Origin: Paenibacillus lacisoli
Lineage (GTDB): Bacteria > Bacillota > Bacilli > Paenibacillales > Paenibacillaceae
Reading direction: 5' to 3'
NCBI RefSeq assembly: GCF_030580655.1
Contig: NZ_JAUQTB010000007.1
Coordinates: 124,001 to 188,000, forward strand
Length of the DNA: 64,000 bases
Both the position numbers and the translations under genes were made by a program. The notes beneath the pieces were generated by a model. That model was given only the letters and a program-made list of their open reading frames with translations. It had not been told where the DNA came from and ran no database searches. Of the stretch, positions 33,764 through 42,107 are shown piece by piece (positions within the stretch are counted from its first letter, which is position 1; each line of letters opens with the position of its first letter).

Positions 33764-34096
33764 GTGTGTCCTTTGCTTCGTTTTGCTGCTGTGGCATCCA
33801 TAGGCTGTCTAAGGCGGAGGCTGCAGCCATTATTCTAGGCAATGCAACGGATGGCGAGCGGTATTAGGGGGGGGTTAATGTGCACAGCATGTTCGTTGGT
33901 ACTATATTAATTCGAATGCCCGCCCTAGACGGACCTCAATGTTCGCTAATAACATACAAAAAACCTCCTAATTAGAACAATAACTCTGATTTGCTTCTAA
34001 TAGGAGGTTTAAACTTTCTGATTTTCACGAACATTTCCAGCATCCATCACATGCCGTTAGTCAGGAACATGCCACTAAGAAAATATAGTGTATAGC
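33764..34096. other. non-coding stretch with terminator
   Basis: This 333-base gap separates the lipoprotein gene and the SLH gene. It holds the terminator at 33956-34010 and a run of eight G near 33867. No small gene or repeat is convincing. Confidence 0.5.
33956..34010 (-). terminator. terminator after the SLH gene
   Basis: On the minus strand AAACCTCCTATTAGAA pairs with TTCTAATTAGGAGGTTT (one bulge) around a 17-base loop; TTTTTT follows. It is about 85 bases from the stop. Confidence 0.75.
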
Positions 34097-35701
34097 TTAC
34101 TCTCCTTCGGAGACCGCCGGGTTTGAGATAAGAGTAAGCGTTTGTTCTTCGGCTGGCAGCTTAACACCTGTTCCATCGGCGTCAGCCTTCAATGTAATCT
34201 TGTAAGAACCGGCAGCGGGAATAACTTTCCCAACAGGATCGCTTGACCCTCCTAATTCAAAGGAAACAGCATTATGACTCGCAGTGTTGACATTTTCAAT
34301 CGTAACCGTATGGCCATCGTTCGATATCTGATCTTCCGTAAAATTTATCCATTCTTCACCCAAGTTGTAATAATCCGAAACAGAAAAAGATATACCCTCG
34401 ATGGAGACTTCAATAGTTCCATTGGTCATCCCTTCCATTGGGTAATAATCAAAACGAATTTTCGATAACGTACCTTCCGTAAATTCTTTAGCCGTAAGGG
34501 TATCATTCGCATCAAAACCAAATTTTCCTGTTAAGGTTCTCAGAGCGGAAACAGGAACGGTTAGTGTCTTGGAAGCCGCCAGCCCGATCTCGGTGCCGGT
34601 AGCGGCATATGGAGTGACTTCTACCATTATATACTTGCCAATATCCGATTCTGTAGGAGTATAGTGATTAATATCAACGCCGTCGATTAGTTCCTTATTC
34701 GCAAATTCGGCGTCATCCGAAAGATACCATTTGTAATGCATAATTTTAGGTGGATCATTCTCCGCATCTTGGTAATCAAATTCAATATTAAGAGCGGTAC
34801 CTACTTCCACCATGGATAGAATCTCATTTTTATTATCGTCCACAAATTTTAGATTGGAAATAACAGGAGCTTGGTTTTCATCCTGCTCAGGTTCCGGTTC
34901 TGGTACCGGTGTTGGCGTCGGTTCTGGTGTCGGTACCGGTGTTGGTACCGGCGTCGGTTCTGGTGTTGGCATCGGTGTCGGTACCGGTGTTGGCATCGGT
35001 GTCGGTACCGGTGTTGGCATCGGTGTTGGTGTCGGTACCGGCGTCAGTTCTGGTTCATCCATCTTCTTTTTTTCCGCCAAAAACTTGGAGGCCACTAAGG
35101 CTACATCTTGTCTGCTGGCAGTGTGTGATGGGTCAAAGAAACCATCCGGTTTACCTGTCATTAGTCCAAGCTCGATCGCTGCAGCGACTGAAGGTTTGGC
35201 CCAACCAGATATTTGGTCGGCATCCTTAAACGTTAGAGGATTCAAATTTTTGTTACTTACATCCAGATGTAAAGCATTCACAAACATAACCGCCATTTGC
35301 TCACGGGTGATGTCCTGTGTCGCTCCAAAGAGTCCGCCGCCCATTCCCTTAATAATTCCGGCCTTTACAGCAGCTTCAACTGAGGCAAAGGCATAACTCG
35401 TAGCAGGTACATCTTTAAACGCAGCACTTGACGGGCTGGAATTCACGTCCAATTTAAGAGCATTTGCAAGTACAATGGCAAAATCTTGTCGGGTAATGTT
35501 GCTGGCAGGACTGAATTTCCCATTCCCGGTTCCGTTCATGATACCTTTGGAAACCAACTCCAAAATAGCTTCCCTAGCGTAGTTGTTCGGGATGTCTGTT
35601 AAAGCCGTAGCTGCATAAGCATTTGTGACCATAGAGCCAAGCAATGCAGCTGCAGATAAAACAGACAAGGATTTAGTTTTAAAATTAAGTCTCTTCTTCA
35701 T
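34097..35701 (-). CDS. S-layer-homology (SLH) cell-wall protein with Pro-Thr repeat linker
   Basis: The 534-aa protein has a signal peptide (cleavage near AYA-ATA at residue 30). Three SLH motifs follow: (1) LTDIPNNYAREAILELVSKG, (2) FKDVPATSYAFASVEAAVKA and (3) FKDADQISGWAKPSVAAAIE, about 33-215. A linker of Pro-Thr repeats spans about 215-275 and a C-terminal 250-residue ectodomain with strand-rich, acidic segments is unidentified. SLH trios hold proteins to pyruvylated wall polymer. AGAGGGG precedes the ATG. The gene stands alone. Confidence 0.9.
   Translation of the reverse strand: MKKRLNFKTKSLSVLSAAALLGSMVTNAYAATALTDIPNNYAREAILELVSKGIMNGTGNGKFSPASNITRQDFAIVLANALKLDVNSSPSSAAFKDVPATSYAFASVEAAVKAGIIKGMGGGLFGATQDITREQMAVMFVNALHLDVSNKNLNPLTFKDADQISGWAKPSVAAAIELGLMTGKPDGFFDPSHTASRQDVALVASKFLAEKKKMDEPELTPVPTPTPMPTPVPTPMPTPVPTPMPTPEPTPVPTPVPTPEPTPTPVPEPEPEQDENQAPVISNLKFVDDNKNEILSMVEVGTALNIEFDYQDAENDPPKIMHYKWYLSDDAEFANKELIDGVDINHYTPTESDIGKYIMVEVTPYAATGTEIGLAASKTLTVPVSALRTLTGKFGFDANDTLTAKEFTEGTLSKIRFDYYPMEGMTNGTIEVSIEGISFSVSDYYNLGEEWINFTEDQISNDGHTVTIENVNTASHNAVSFELGGSSDPVGKVIPAAGSYKITLKADADGTGVKLPAEEQTLTLISNPAVSEGE
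34898..35046. repeat. 24-bp tandem repeats encoding the Pro-Thr linker
   Basis: GTGTTGGCATCGGT-GTCGGTACCG occurs at 34963-34986 and 34987-35010 and again, with a 6-base insertion, at 35011-35040. Related 6- and 12-base blocks extend on both sides. Each unit encodes an 8-residue Pro-Thr-Pro-Met-type block, so copy number can change by slippage without breaking the frame. Confidence 0.8.
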
Positions 35702-35900
35702 GAGAAACCCCTCTTCTTAAATATATCTCTAGATGATTATTTGTTTCTGGGTTTCAGCAACATTTAATGCTCTAATAGATAAGAAGTTTATCGGACACAA
35801 AAACTAGAATTTTTATACTGTAAATTAAATAAATTTCACCTATTATAAATGCCTTTCAGTCAGCACTATGGACAGTAAAATAAAGGAATATAGCGAAAAC

Positions 35901-35931
35901 AAAAAAAGCTGTGCCTGACACAGCTTTTTTT
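35901..35931. terminator. bidirectional terminator near the GH4 gene
   Basis: AGCTGTG-CCTGA-CACAGCT with seven A on one side and seven T on the other. It sits 43 bases downstream of the GH4 stop. Confidence 0.88.
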
Positions 35932-35973
35932 CCTATTGCAAAGTATGAAATTTATCGCTCTCGTAGTAATTCC

Positions 35974-37275
35974 TTAACTAAAGACGGGCAGCCATTCTCC
36001 ATGGGCTTCAATCAGTTCATCACAGAGTGCAACAATATCATCCAGAGACAATTCAGCAGCCGTATGTGGATCAAGCATCGCTGCATGGTAAATATGCTCC
36101 CGTTTTCTCGAAACTGCCGCTTCGATCGTCAGCAGTTGAGTATTGATATTTGTTCTGTTCAAAGCTGCTAATTGAGGAGGAAGATCTCCGATATACGTTG
36201 GGCTGATCCCATTACCGTCGACCAGGCAAGGTACCTCCACGCATGCCTCATTTGGCAGATTGGTAATTAATCCGGTGTTCAGCACATTTCCTCCAATAGT
36301 ATAGGGTTTGTTCGTCTCCATCGCTTCAATAATATAGGATGCATATTCATGCGATCGCTGATGCTCCAGATGCGGGTTGCCGACAAACTCATCTCTCATT
36401 CGTGTCCAGTTCTCAATCTGCTCAACACAACGCCGAGGATACTCATCCAAAGGAATATTTAATTTCTCAATAAGCTCAGGATAGTTTCTTTTAATAAAAT
36501 AAGGATGATACTCCGCATTATGTTCAGATGATTCCGTGACATAGTAGCCAAAACGATTCATGAGTTCGAATCTCACCATGTCATTATGCTTACCTTCCCG
36601 CTGCTTCTGCAGAGCTCTTTTCTTAATTTCGGGATACAAATCCACCCCGTCTCGGGATACTTCTAACAGCCAGGCCATATGGTTGATACCTGCAATCCGG
36701 GATTGAACGCCTTCATAGTCCATGCCTAATGACTCCAAAAGGTGCGGCACACAAACCTGCACGCTATGGCACAAACCTACGGTTTTCACTCCGGCATGCC
36801 GGCTCATATAATGGGTCAACGCTGCCATCGGGTTTGTATAATTCAGAAATAAAACATCTGGACAAACCTCCTGGATATCTGCGGCGAACTCCTCCAGAAC
36901 CGGTATCGTACGCAGATTCCGAAAAATTCCGCCGATTCCCACCGTATCAGCAATCGTTTGTCTCAGCCCATACTTTTTGGGTATTTCAAAATCCGTAATC
37001 GTACATGGATCATACCCGCCAACCTGAATGGCATTGATGGCATATTTGGCGCCGCGCAATGCTTCTTTACGATCGGTATATGCCTTTATGTCGCATTTAC
37101 TTCCAGATGTCGCACGAATATTATTTAGCATAACCTCAGATTCTTTAAGCCGCTCTGCATTAATATCGAATAAAGCGATCTCAAAATCTTGGATGGCTGG
37201 TGTTAATAAACAGTCACCAAGTACATTTTTAGCAAAAACGGTGCTTCCGGCTCCTAAAAAGACGATTTTATTCAC
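35974..37275 (-). CDS. GH4 family glycosidase (alpha-galactosidase/alpha-glucosidase type)
   Basis: The protein has the Rossmann NAD-binding start MNKIVFLGAGSTVFAKN and the GH4 features NYTNPMAALTHYM, VGLCHSVQVCV (Cys-His pair for Mn) and GINHMAWLLEVSRDG. It should hydrolyse alpha-galactosides or alpha-glucosides by a NAD+ and Mn2+ redox mechanism typical of the family. GTG 37275 is chosen because AGAGGAG lies 10 bases upstream and the family starts here; ATG 37299 would add 8 residues. A divergent AraC gene is a likely sugar-responsive activator. Confidence 0.9.
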   Translation of the reverse strand: MNKIVFLGAGSTVFAKNVLGDCLLTPAIQDFEIALFDINAERLKESEVMLNNIRATSGSKCDIKAYTDRKEALRGAKYAINAIQVGGYDPCTITDFEIPKKYGLRQTIADTVGIGGIFRNLRTIPVLEEFAADIQEVCPDVLFLNYTNPMAALTHYMSRHAGVKTVGLCHSVQVCVPHLLESLGMDYEGVQSRIAGINHMAWLLEVSRDGVDLYPEIKKRALQKQREGKHNDMVRFELMNRFGYYVTESSEHNAEYHPYFIKRNYPELIEKLNIPLDEYPRRCVEQIENWTRMRDEFVGNPHLEHQRSHEYASYIIEAMETNKPYTIGGNVLNTGLITNLPNEACVEVPCLVDGNGISPTYIGDLPPQLAALNRTNINTQLLTIEAAVSRKREHIYHAAMLDPHTAAELSLDDIVALCDELIEAHGEWLPVFS

Positions 37276-37436
37276 TTCCAACACGCTCCTCTTGTTCATT
37301 TCCCCGTGCTGCTCATGAGGTTTATATTTCTTACTATAAAATCAGAGCAGCAGTTTGAGGATGGAACATTGCCATTCATATATGGAGATTTGTAGTATTA
37401 TTATATGAGAATCTATGCTATACCAAAGGAGAGGAC

Positions 37437-38303
37437 ATGATGGAAAATCCGGAACATTATGCGTTCAGAGTACAGATCAATCCTTATTTATTAAATGCTG
37501 AACTGAATGTTACCTTTGCCGGTGCAGCAAGACCGCATCCTCGCCATAAGGTCGGGCCGGCCGTTCATAATTACATATTGATTCATAGTGTAGATCAGGG
37601 ACATGGTACGTTCGAATGGCAGAGGAAGAAGCGTCGTCTGGGTCCAGGAGATATTTTCATTATCTTTCCAGGAGTTCTATTTAGCTACGAGGCCGATCAT
37701 GCGGAACCATGGTCATACCGTTGGGTGGCCCTTCAAGGCCGGCGCGTTACAGAAATGCTTGAAAGCATTGGAGTTACCATAACAGACCCTGTTATCCGAG
37801 GTGCAGATCCTGCCTATGTGGCCGGCATCCTTGAAACGATAGAACATGAATTGGAATGTAAATCAGGCGAGATTATTACAACCTTGGCTGCTGATGGCTG
37901 GTTTCGCATCCTCCTGGCGGAATTCGCACGCTTGAATGCCAATAAACTGCATTACTCTTCAGCAGATATGGTTACAGATTCTGAACGCGCAGTAGAACAA
38001 GCCATCAGATGGTTCCAAACGCAATATATGCAGCCTATATCCATTGATCAGTTGGCGACTTCTCTTGGCTACCACCGCACACACTTTACCAAAGTGTTCA
38101 AACAGCTCACCAGTCTATCTCCCAAGCAGTACATCAATCAGGTGCGTATGGAAAGAGCCAAAGAGTTATTGAATACCAACATAAGTATTGAGCAGGTCGG
38201 AAACTCCTGCGGCTTTTCTGATCCTTTGTATTTTTCAAAGCAATTCAGAAAATGGACCGGCGAATCACCAACTCACTATCGAAATGGTTTGAAACAGTCT
38301 TAA
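37437..38303 (+). CDS. AraC-family regulator
   Basis: The 288-aa protein has an N-terminal cupin-type sensor (LGPGDIFIIFPGVLFSYEAD) and a C-terminal double helix-turn-helix: SIDQLATSLGYHRTHFTKVF and IEQVGNSCGFSDPLYFSKQF, ending YRNGLKQS. It probably senses a sugar and acts on the divergent GH4 gene. AAGGAG precedes the ATG; the second ATG at 37440 is equally possible. Composition is slightly lower in G+C than most of the window. Confidence 0.9.
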   Translation: MMENPEHYAFRVQINPYLLNAELNVTFAGAARPHPRHKVGPAVHNYILIHSVDQGHGTFEWQRKKRRLGPGDIFIIFPGVLFSYEADHAEPWSYRWVALQGRRVTEMLESIGVTITDPVIRGADPAYVAGILETIEHELECKSGEIITTLAADGWFRILLAEFARLNANKLHYSSADMVTDSERAVEQAIRWFQTQYMQPISIDQLATSLGYHRTHFTKVFKQLTSLSPKQYINQVRMERAKELLNTNISIEQVGNSCGFSDPLYFSKQFRKWTGESPTHYRNGLKQS

Positions 38304-38428
38304 CCTTCGGACGAATATATTAGACTCAAGTTTCCCGTTAGTAGACAGAATATATAACAAGATATACGGATTTAATCAAGGCATGTACTATACTAATCAA
38401 AGATTAAATCAAGGATGGTGTTTTTACA

Positions 38429-38776
38429 TTGAAAACTTTTTATTGTGATCTGGAAATAACGTTAGATGTCATTGGCGGAAAGTGGAGACCTCTTATTCTG
38501 TATTACTTAATAAAAAGTCCTAAACGAACCAGCGAATTAAAAAGACTGATACCATCAATTTCTCAAAAAATGTTAATTCAGTCGTTGCGTGAGTTGGAGA
38601 GTAATCATTTGATTATAAGAAAAATGTACAATCAAGTCCCACCAAAAGTGGAATATGAAATATCAGAAATAGGTATGTCACTCGAACCAACTTTGCGAGC
38701 TCTTTGTGACTGGGGCCAAAATTATGCAGAGAAGACATTGAACAAAGATGAATATCAGAGATTAAATGTAGAATAG
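38429..38776 (+). CDS. HxlR-family regulator with N-terminal Cys
   Basis: The 115-aa protein begins MKTFYCDLEITLDVIGGKWR (TTG start at 38429, with AAGGATGG upstream) and has SELKRLIPSISQKMLIQSLR and MYNQVPPKVEYEIS. Cys6 is at the position of the redox Cys of YodB/HypR/CatR-type HxlR regulators, which sense quinones and reactive electrophiles. The next gene is a monooxygenase-like gene; inverted repeats between them are candidate operators. Coding sequence is A+T-rich (about 35% G+C by eye), unlike most of the window. Confidence 0.85.
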   Translation: MKTFYCDLEITLDVIGGKWRPLILYYLIKSPKRTSELKRLIPSISQKMLIQSLRELESNHLIIRKMYNQVPPKVEYEISEIGMSLEPTLRALCDWGQNYAEKTLNKDEYQRLNVE

Positions 38777-38829
38777 AAATAAATTCTTACATCAACTTAT
38801 ACTTGTCATCATCACTATTATTACTTTTT

Positions 38830-38881
38830 AGTTACTATATAACTTAAAAGTGCGTACTATTCTAAAAGTGAAACATAGTAC
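38830..38881. promoter_or_regulatory. two inverted repeats upstream of the monooxygenase gene
   Basis: AGTTA-CTATA-TAACT is at 38830-38844, and GTACTAT (38854-38860) pairs with ATAGTAC (38875-38881) over a 14-base spacer. The half-site GTACTAT is like those of MarR/DUF24 (HxlR) regulators. They lie between the HxlR gene and the monooxygenase gene and may be its sites; binding is inferred. Confidence 0.45.
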
Positions 38882-38936
38882 ATAATGAGACCTGTGAAAG
38901 GAATAAAATACAAATTAATACTAGGAGTGTGTAACA

Positions 38937-39278
38937 ATGTCAACAAGCAACAGTCAAATAATTCTCAACATTCGCTTTAAAGTTAAACTTGGTAAAAAAG
39001 AAACTTTCCGTGAAAGCCTATTTGCATTGATTAGCAATTTCAAAAGTGAACCTTCTTTTGTCAATGCTATCGTCTCCGATGATCTTGATAATCCTGATGA
39101 TCTTGTCATCTATGAAATCTGGCGTGGAACTAGAGAAAGCTGGATTCAAAATGAACTTACTAAACCTTATCGTGCTGAATACGAAGGTGCCCTTACGAAC
39201 CTTATTGATGATAGAATCGTAAGTTGGCTTGAACCAGTCGGTGAATGGGGTAGTACTCTTACGAATGTCAGACGTTAA
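38937..39278 (+). CDS. putative quinol/antibiotic monooxygenase (ABM-type)
   Basis: The 113-aa protein has the ABM fold: NIRFKVKLGKKETFRESLFA, then DLVIYEIWRGTRESWIQNEL for the second half, and TKPYRAEYEGALTNLIDDRI. Related small monooxygenases act on quinols or aromatic compounds. TAGGAG precedes the ATG at 38937. It follows an HxlR regulator with a possible redox Cys, which fits a quinone-stress module. Composition is low in G+C, suggesting recent arrival together with the regulator. Confidence 0.8.
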   Translation: MSTSNSQIILNIRFKVKLGKKETFRESLFALISNFKSEPSFVNAIVSDDLDNPDDLVIYEIWRGTRESWIQNELTKPYRAEYEGALTNLIDDRIVSWLEPVGEWGSTLTNVRR

Positions 39279-39423
39279 ATTCGTAATTCATGGTGAGAGG
39301 AATCAATACTGCAGATGGTTGATATTAAACTGTGCTGTGGGATTAATAAATACAGAAATCTGAAAACCCATAAAGATTGGCCCTAACAAACGCACATCTG
39401 TCCACTTATACGCTGTAGGAATG

Positions 39424-39450
39424 CAAAAATCCCGCATTATATGCGGGATC
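39424..39450 (-). terminator. terminator after the kinase-like gene
   Basis: On the minus strand ATCCCGCATA-TA-ATGCGGGAT (near-perfect) is followed by TTTTTG, 40 bases from the stop at 39492. Confidence 0.85.
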
Positions 39451-39491
39451 GAACAGCCGTTGTATGTATTAAAACCTGGGAAACTCGCCTC

Positions 39492-40082
39492 CTATGAAAC
39501 CGTAATCTCTCTTTTACTTAATTTCTTATACGCAGAGCAATCCTGACCGGAATTAATAAAACTTAATATTCTATCGGCACATTCTGCCGGATTCAGCTGT
39601 TCTGTATTTACTTCAAGGTCATATTCATGAAAGGAATAAACTTTGTCGAACTGGGCACTTGCTAATCCAATCATTCGATCTCCTCTTAGCTGTTCTCTTC
39701 TTGTAAGTTCTTCTTTCGAGCATAATACACCTACAAACAGCATTGGATAATCGAAAAGCAGATCATGGCAATCATTAAACCACTTGTCATTATCGATCAC
39801 GGTGTCGACGATGACATTCAAGCCCAGTTCTGAAAACAATTTGATGGTTGCAAAATACACGGAGGCAATGGGACCAAAAAGGATTTGCCCAAGATCTTCT
39901 ACTTCTCTGGTAGGTTCAATATCTGGAAATTTCTTATCGATAAAATCATCGTAACCACCTAAAAATTCATCTATAGATAAATGATGAAATGGAACCTCTT
40001 TCTGTTTTTGTAGCTCCTTAGAAATACTAGTCTTCCCTGAACTTGAAGTTCCGTTCAAATACACGATAAGTCCCTGCTTCAA
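39492..40082 (-). CDS. chloramphenicol-phosphotransferase-like P-loop protein
   Basis: The product (196 aa) starts MKQGLIVYLNGTSSSGKTSI, with Walker A at about 11-18 (GTSSSGKT), and has HHLSIDEFLGGYDDF in the substrate lid and NVIVDTVIDNDKWFNDC. This fits the CPT-like family of small-molecule kinases, of which one confers chloramphenicol resistance; others have unknown targets. TTG 40082 is chosen by GAGGGTG; a GTG at 40097 would overlap the site. The substrate is not known. Confidence 0.75.
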   Translation of the reverse strand: MKQGLIVYLNGTSSSGKTSISKELQKQKEVPFHHLSIDEFLGGYDDFIDKKFPDIEPTREVEDLGQILFGPIASVYFATIKLFSELGLNVIVDTVIDNDKWFNDCHDLLFDYPMLFVGVLCSKEELTRREQLRGDRMIGLASAQFDKVYSFHEYDLEVNTEQLNPAECADRILSFINSGQDCSAYKKLSKREITVS

Positions 40083-40221
40083 ACGAATCACCCTCACTTA
40101 TAAGATTTGCCTTTCATTCAGCCCGCCAAACTTTTAGTTGTATAATGCTTCCATGGCTCGGATCTTTGAATCATGTTCATTCATTTCACATTCGACTACC
40201 ACCTTATCACTCTCGGTACAA

Positions 40222-40710
40222 TTAAACTTTCCTTTGAAGCCTGACATTAAATTCTGTCGTTGTCGCAGTGACATACTCCATATAGTTTACAGAGCCGTTA
40301 AAGTTCAAATAAGCTTCATAACGTTTGCGGATTCCCGGCAAAGTAATTAAATCCAGAACACCTTCCTTTGGAACCCACCTGCATTCGCTCGTTTCATTAG
40401 AGGTAGCTAACTCTCCACCCACAGCTTTACACACAAAATCAAACATGACCTTGGTAGGGACATCAGTCACACCGTCATACCACTTATGGATGGCTGTATT
40501 TGAAACAACACTAATTAAATGGCTAACCGCAGCGTCGATTCCACTTTCTTCTTTAATCTCACGAATCACGCCATCAATCAGGTTTTCTCCGACTTCAGTT
40601 ATGCCACCAGGATACACCCAACCATCATCATGGGCTTTTACTAAAAGGATATTTCCAGCTCCATCTTCTACAATTCCGCCTGCGGATACAATATGTGTCG
40701 GGAACGCCAT
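40222..40710 (-). CDS. NUDIX hydrolase
   Basis: The 162-aa protein has a complete Nudix box (GGITEVGENLIDGVIREI, then KEESGI; about residues 35-57) with the Glu residues needed for metal binding. An earlier strand, HIVSAGGIVEDGAGNILLVK, is as in ADP-ribose/NTP-type members. Target is unknown. GGAGG precedes the ATG. It lies between two P-loop kinase-like genes in the same orientation, with 125-250 base gaps, so an operon is not certain. Confidence 0.9.
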   Translation of the reverse strand: MAFPTHIVSAGGIVEDGAGNILLVKAHDDGWVYPGGITEVGENLIDGVIREIKEESGIDAAVSHLISVVSNTAIHKWYDGVTDVPTKVMFDFVCKAVGGELATSNETSECRWVPKEGVLDLITLPGIRKRYEAYLNFNGSVNYMEYVTATTTEFNVRLQRKV

Positions 40711-40884
40711 TTGGCAACCTCCAAATTAGGGTATTTGTATAATTATTCCACATATTTCTCGTAATTCCCTGCTTTTGCGATTTTTTTAAGAGATGTACTT
40801 ACAACCAACTTGAACGAATCTGCCCGATAGCTTTATGCTGCGGCTGCAGTTTAATACTTTATATAGGCATTACGATAAAATGAG

Positions 40885-40922
40885 AAAAAACCCGCTTTCA
40901 GTGAAAAGAAAGCGGGTTTTAC
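40885..40922. terminator. bidirectional terminator after the zeta-like gene
   Basis: AAAACCCGCTTTC and GAAAGCGGGTTTT form a 13-bp stem with an AGTGAAAA loop; A and T runs flank it, so it can work on both strands. It ends the zeta-like kinase unit. Confidence 0.9.
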
Positions 40923-40961
40923 TTATGCGAACAAATGAATGCCAACTGATAGCGAAAGAAA

Positions 40962-41522
40962 TTAACGCTGAAGAGCCTGATCAAGCCAGTAAGGCCGATA
41001 AAGCGATTGTTCGGTTACAACACCATTTTCCATGACAAGTAACGTTTTGAGCATACGATCACTATTATCCATCACAACACCATAGTCGGAGAGGGACAGG
41101 GCTTCTTTAAGATTTTTTAAAGAAGCATCATAACGCCGAAGGATGTCAGGACTGTCAATATGGTGACCTCCTTCTATAACACGGGTGCGTACACGGTCAA
41201 TATGCATCTGCACATCTTGCAGCCCGATGTAGTAGAAGTAGACACGATAGCTCTTCGCTTTTGCTTCCCGCATCCGTTTCAGATAAAAGTCACTGGAGAG
41301 GGTCGTTTCCACGGCAAAATTTACTTCTTTATCGAGACACTCCCTAATCGCCTTTAAGGCAAGTTTGCCCGCCGAAAGATCTGCTTTACGTGGGTTCTCG
41401 GGGTTGAGCGACCTTGCAAAGACATCTGGATTGATCAGGTTATCGAAGGTTTCACCAAAATGTTCAATTAAGGTTGATTTGCCGGCGCCGTTGCAGCCTG
41501 CAAATAGGGTAAGCTCAGGCAT
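40962..41522 (-). CDS. zeta-toxin-like P-loop kinase
   Basis: The 186-aa protein has MPELTLFAGCNGAGKSTLIE (Walker A at 9-17), then NPDVFARSLNPENPRKADLS, and FAVETTLSSDFYLKRMREAK with the ETTL-type substrate Thr/Glu segment. It also has DRVRTRVIEGGHHIDSPDIL. This is the zeta/AAA_33-type family, in which plasmid members phosphorylate UDP-N-acetylglucosamine; chromosomal ones have unknown targets. ATG 41522 has TGGAGG five bases upstream. A 62-aa gene lies 14 bases upstream, which could encode an antitoxin. Toxin activity is only inferred. Confidence 0.75.
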   Translation of the reverse strand: MPELTLFAGCNGAGKSTLIEHFGETFDNLINPDVFARSLNPENPRKADLSAGKLALKAIRECLDKEVNFAVETTLSSDFYLKRMREAKAKSYRVYFYYIGLQDVQMHIDRVRTRVIEGGHHIDSPDILRRYDASLKNLKEALSLSDYGVVMDNSDRMLKTLLVMENGVVTEQSLYRPYWLDQALQR

Positions 41523-41536
41523 ACTGGCCTCCACAT

Positions 41537-41725
41537 TTATATTTTGTAGTCCACTTTTTCTCCATTTGAGTCAATGATTTGAACAAATCGATCTCCGTTT
41601 GGCTCCTGACGAATGCGTTTGCCATTTTCAAAATAGAAAATGGGAGCTTCAGATTGTTTTGCCTTTTCTTGAACCGACACAACGATTGTTTTAAAAATAC
41701 TCTTTAATTCTTCCGAAGTTTTCAT
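41537..41725 (-). CDS. 62-aa partner of the zeta-like kinase (possible antitoxin)
   Basis: The protein (MKTSEELKSIFKTIVVSVQE then KAKQSEAPIFYFENGKRIRQ) starts with a helix and has a short strand-rich end (YFENGKRIRQEPNGDRFVQI). The ATG at 41725 follows GGTGGTG; a TTG at 41743 is in frame too. It ends 14 bases before the kinase gene and shares orientation, which is the layout of many toxin-antitoxin pairs. It is not similar to the known epsilon antitoxin. Function is inference. Confidence 0.55.
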   Translation of the reverse strand: MKTSEELKSIFKTIVVSVQEKAKQSEAPIFYFENGKRIRQEPNGDRFVQIIDSNGEKVDYKI

Positions 41726-41802
41726 GAAACGAAGCACCACCAATCAACATACTTACTTTACTGCTCCCAGTATAACACAACCATTCTATGTGTATTCAGT
41801 CA

Positions 41803-41997
41803 TCAGTTATCTGCGAACCCAAGATTATTTGCCTCATAAGAACGTTCAATCAGTTGAACCAACCTGATCTGATCCTCATCAAATGCCCATGCATGGAAAA
41901 TAGCAGCAATCCCTTCATTCACCGCTTGTTGAAAGAATTGAAGCGATTCAGCTAATTCGTGATATCCCCTATACTGCTCACGGCTTGCAAAACCGAT
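41803..41997 (-). pseudogene. start-less 3' fragment of an unknown gene
   Basis: The frame ending TGA at 41803 has no usable start codon but reads like protein for about 64 codons: SREQYRGYHELAESLQFFQQ, AVNEGIAAIFHAWAFDEDQI and RLVQLIERSYEANNLGFADN. Upstream the same frame becomes low-complexity Ser/Phe/Leu, so the 5' end is lost. I do not recognise the family. It probably is the remnant of a gene disrupted when the neighbouring VOC gene region was rearranged. Confidence 0.6.
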
Positions 41998-42028
41998 TAA
42001 GAGAAGAAATCGAAAAAATGAAAAACTG

Positions 42029-42066
42029 CTGCTGACACACTGTTGGCAGTAGGGGGCTTATATAAT
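42029..42066 (+). promoter_or_regulatory. inverted repeat and -10 box upstream of the VOC gene
   Basis: CTGCTGACA (42029-42037) and TGTTGGCAG (42041-42049) form an inverted repeat with 7 of 9 matches around CAC, and TATAAT lies at 42061-42066. The VOC gene starts 42 bases later. A repressor or activator is likely to bind here, but no regulator gene is adjacent. Confidence 0.5.
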
Positions 42067-42107
42067 CAAGACATAAACAACCCATATACAGAGGAGGACA
42101 TTATATT

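Noticed and set aside
34812..35396. Gly-Val-rich plus-strand frame across the SLH gene
   Set aside because: It reflects the repeat linker in the opposite strand; no signal of real coding.
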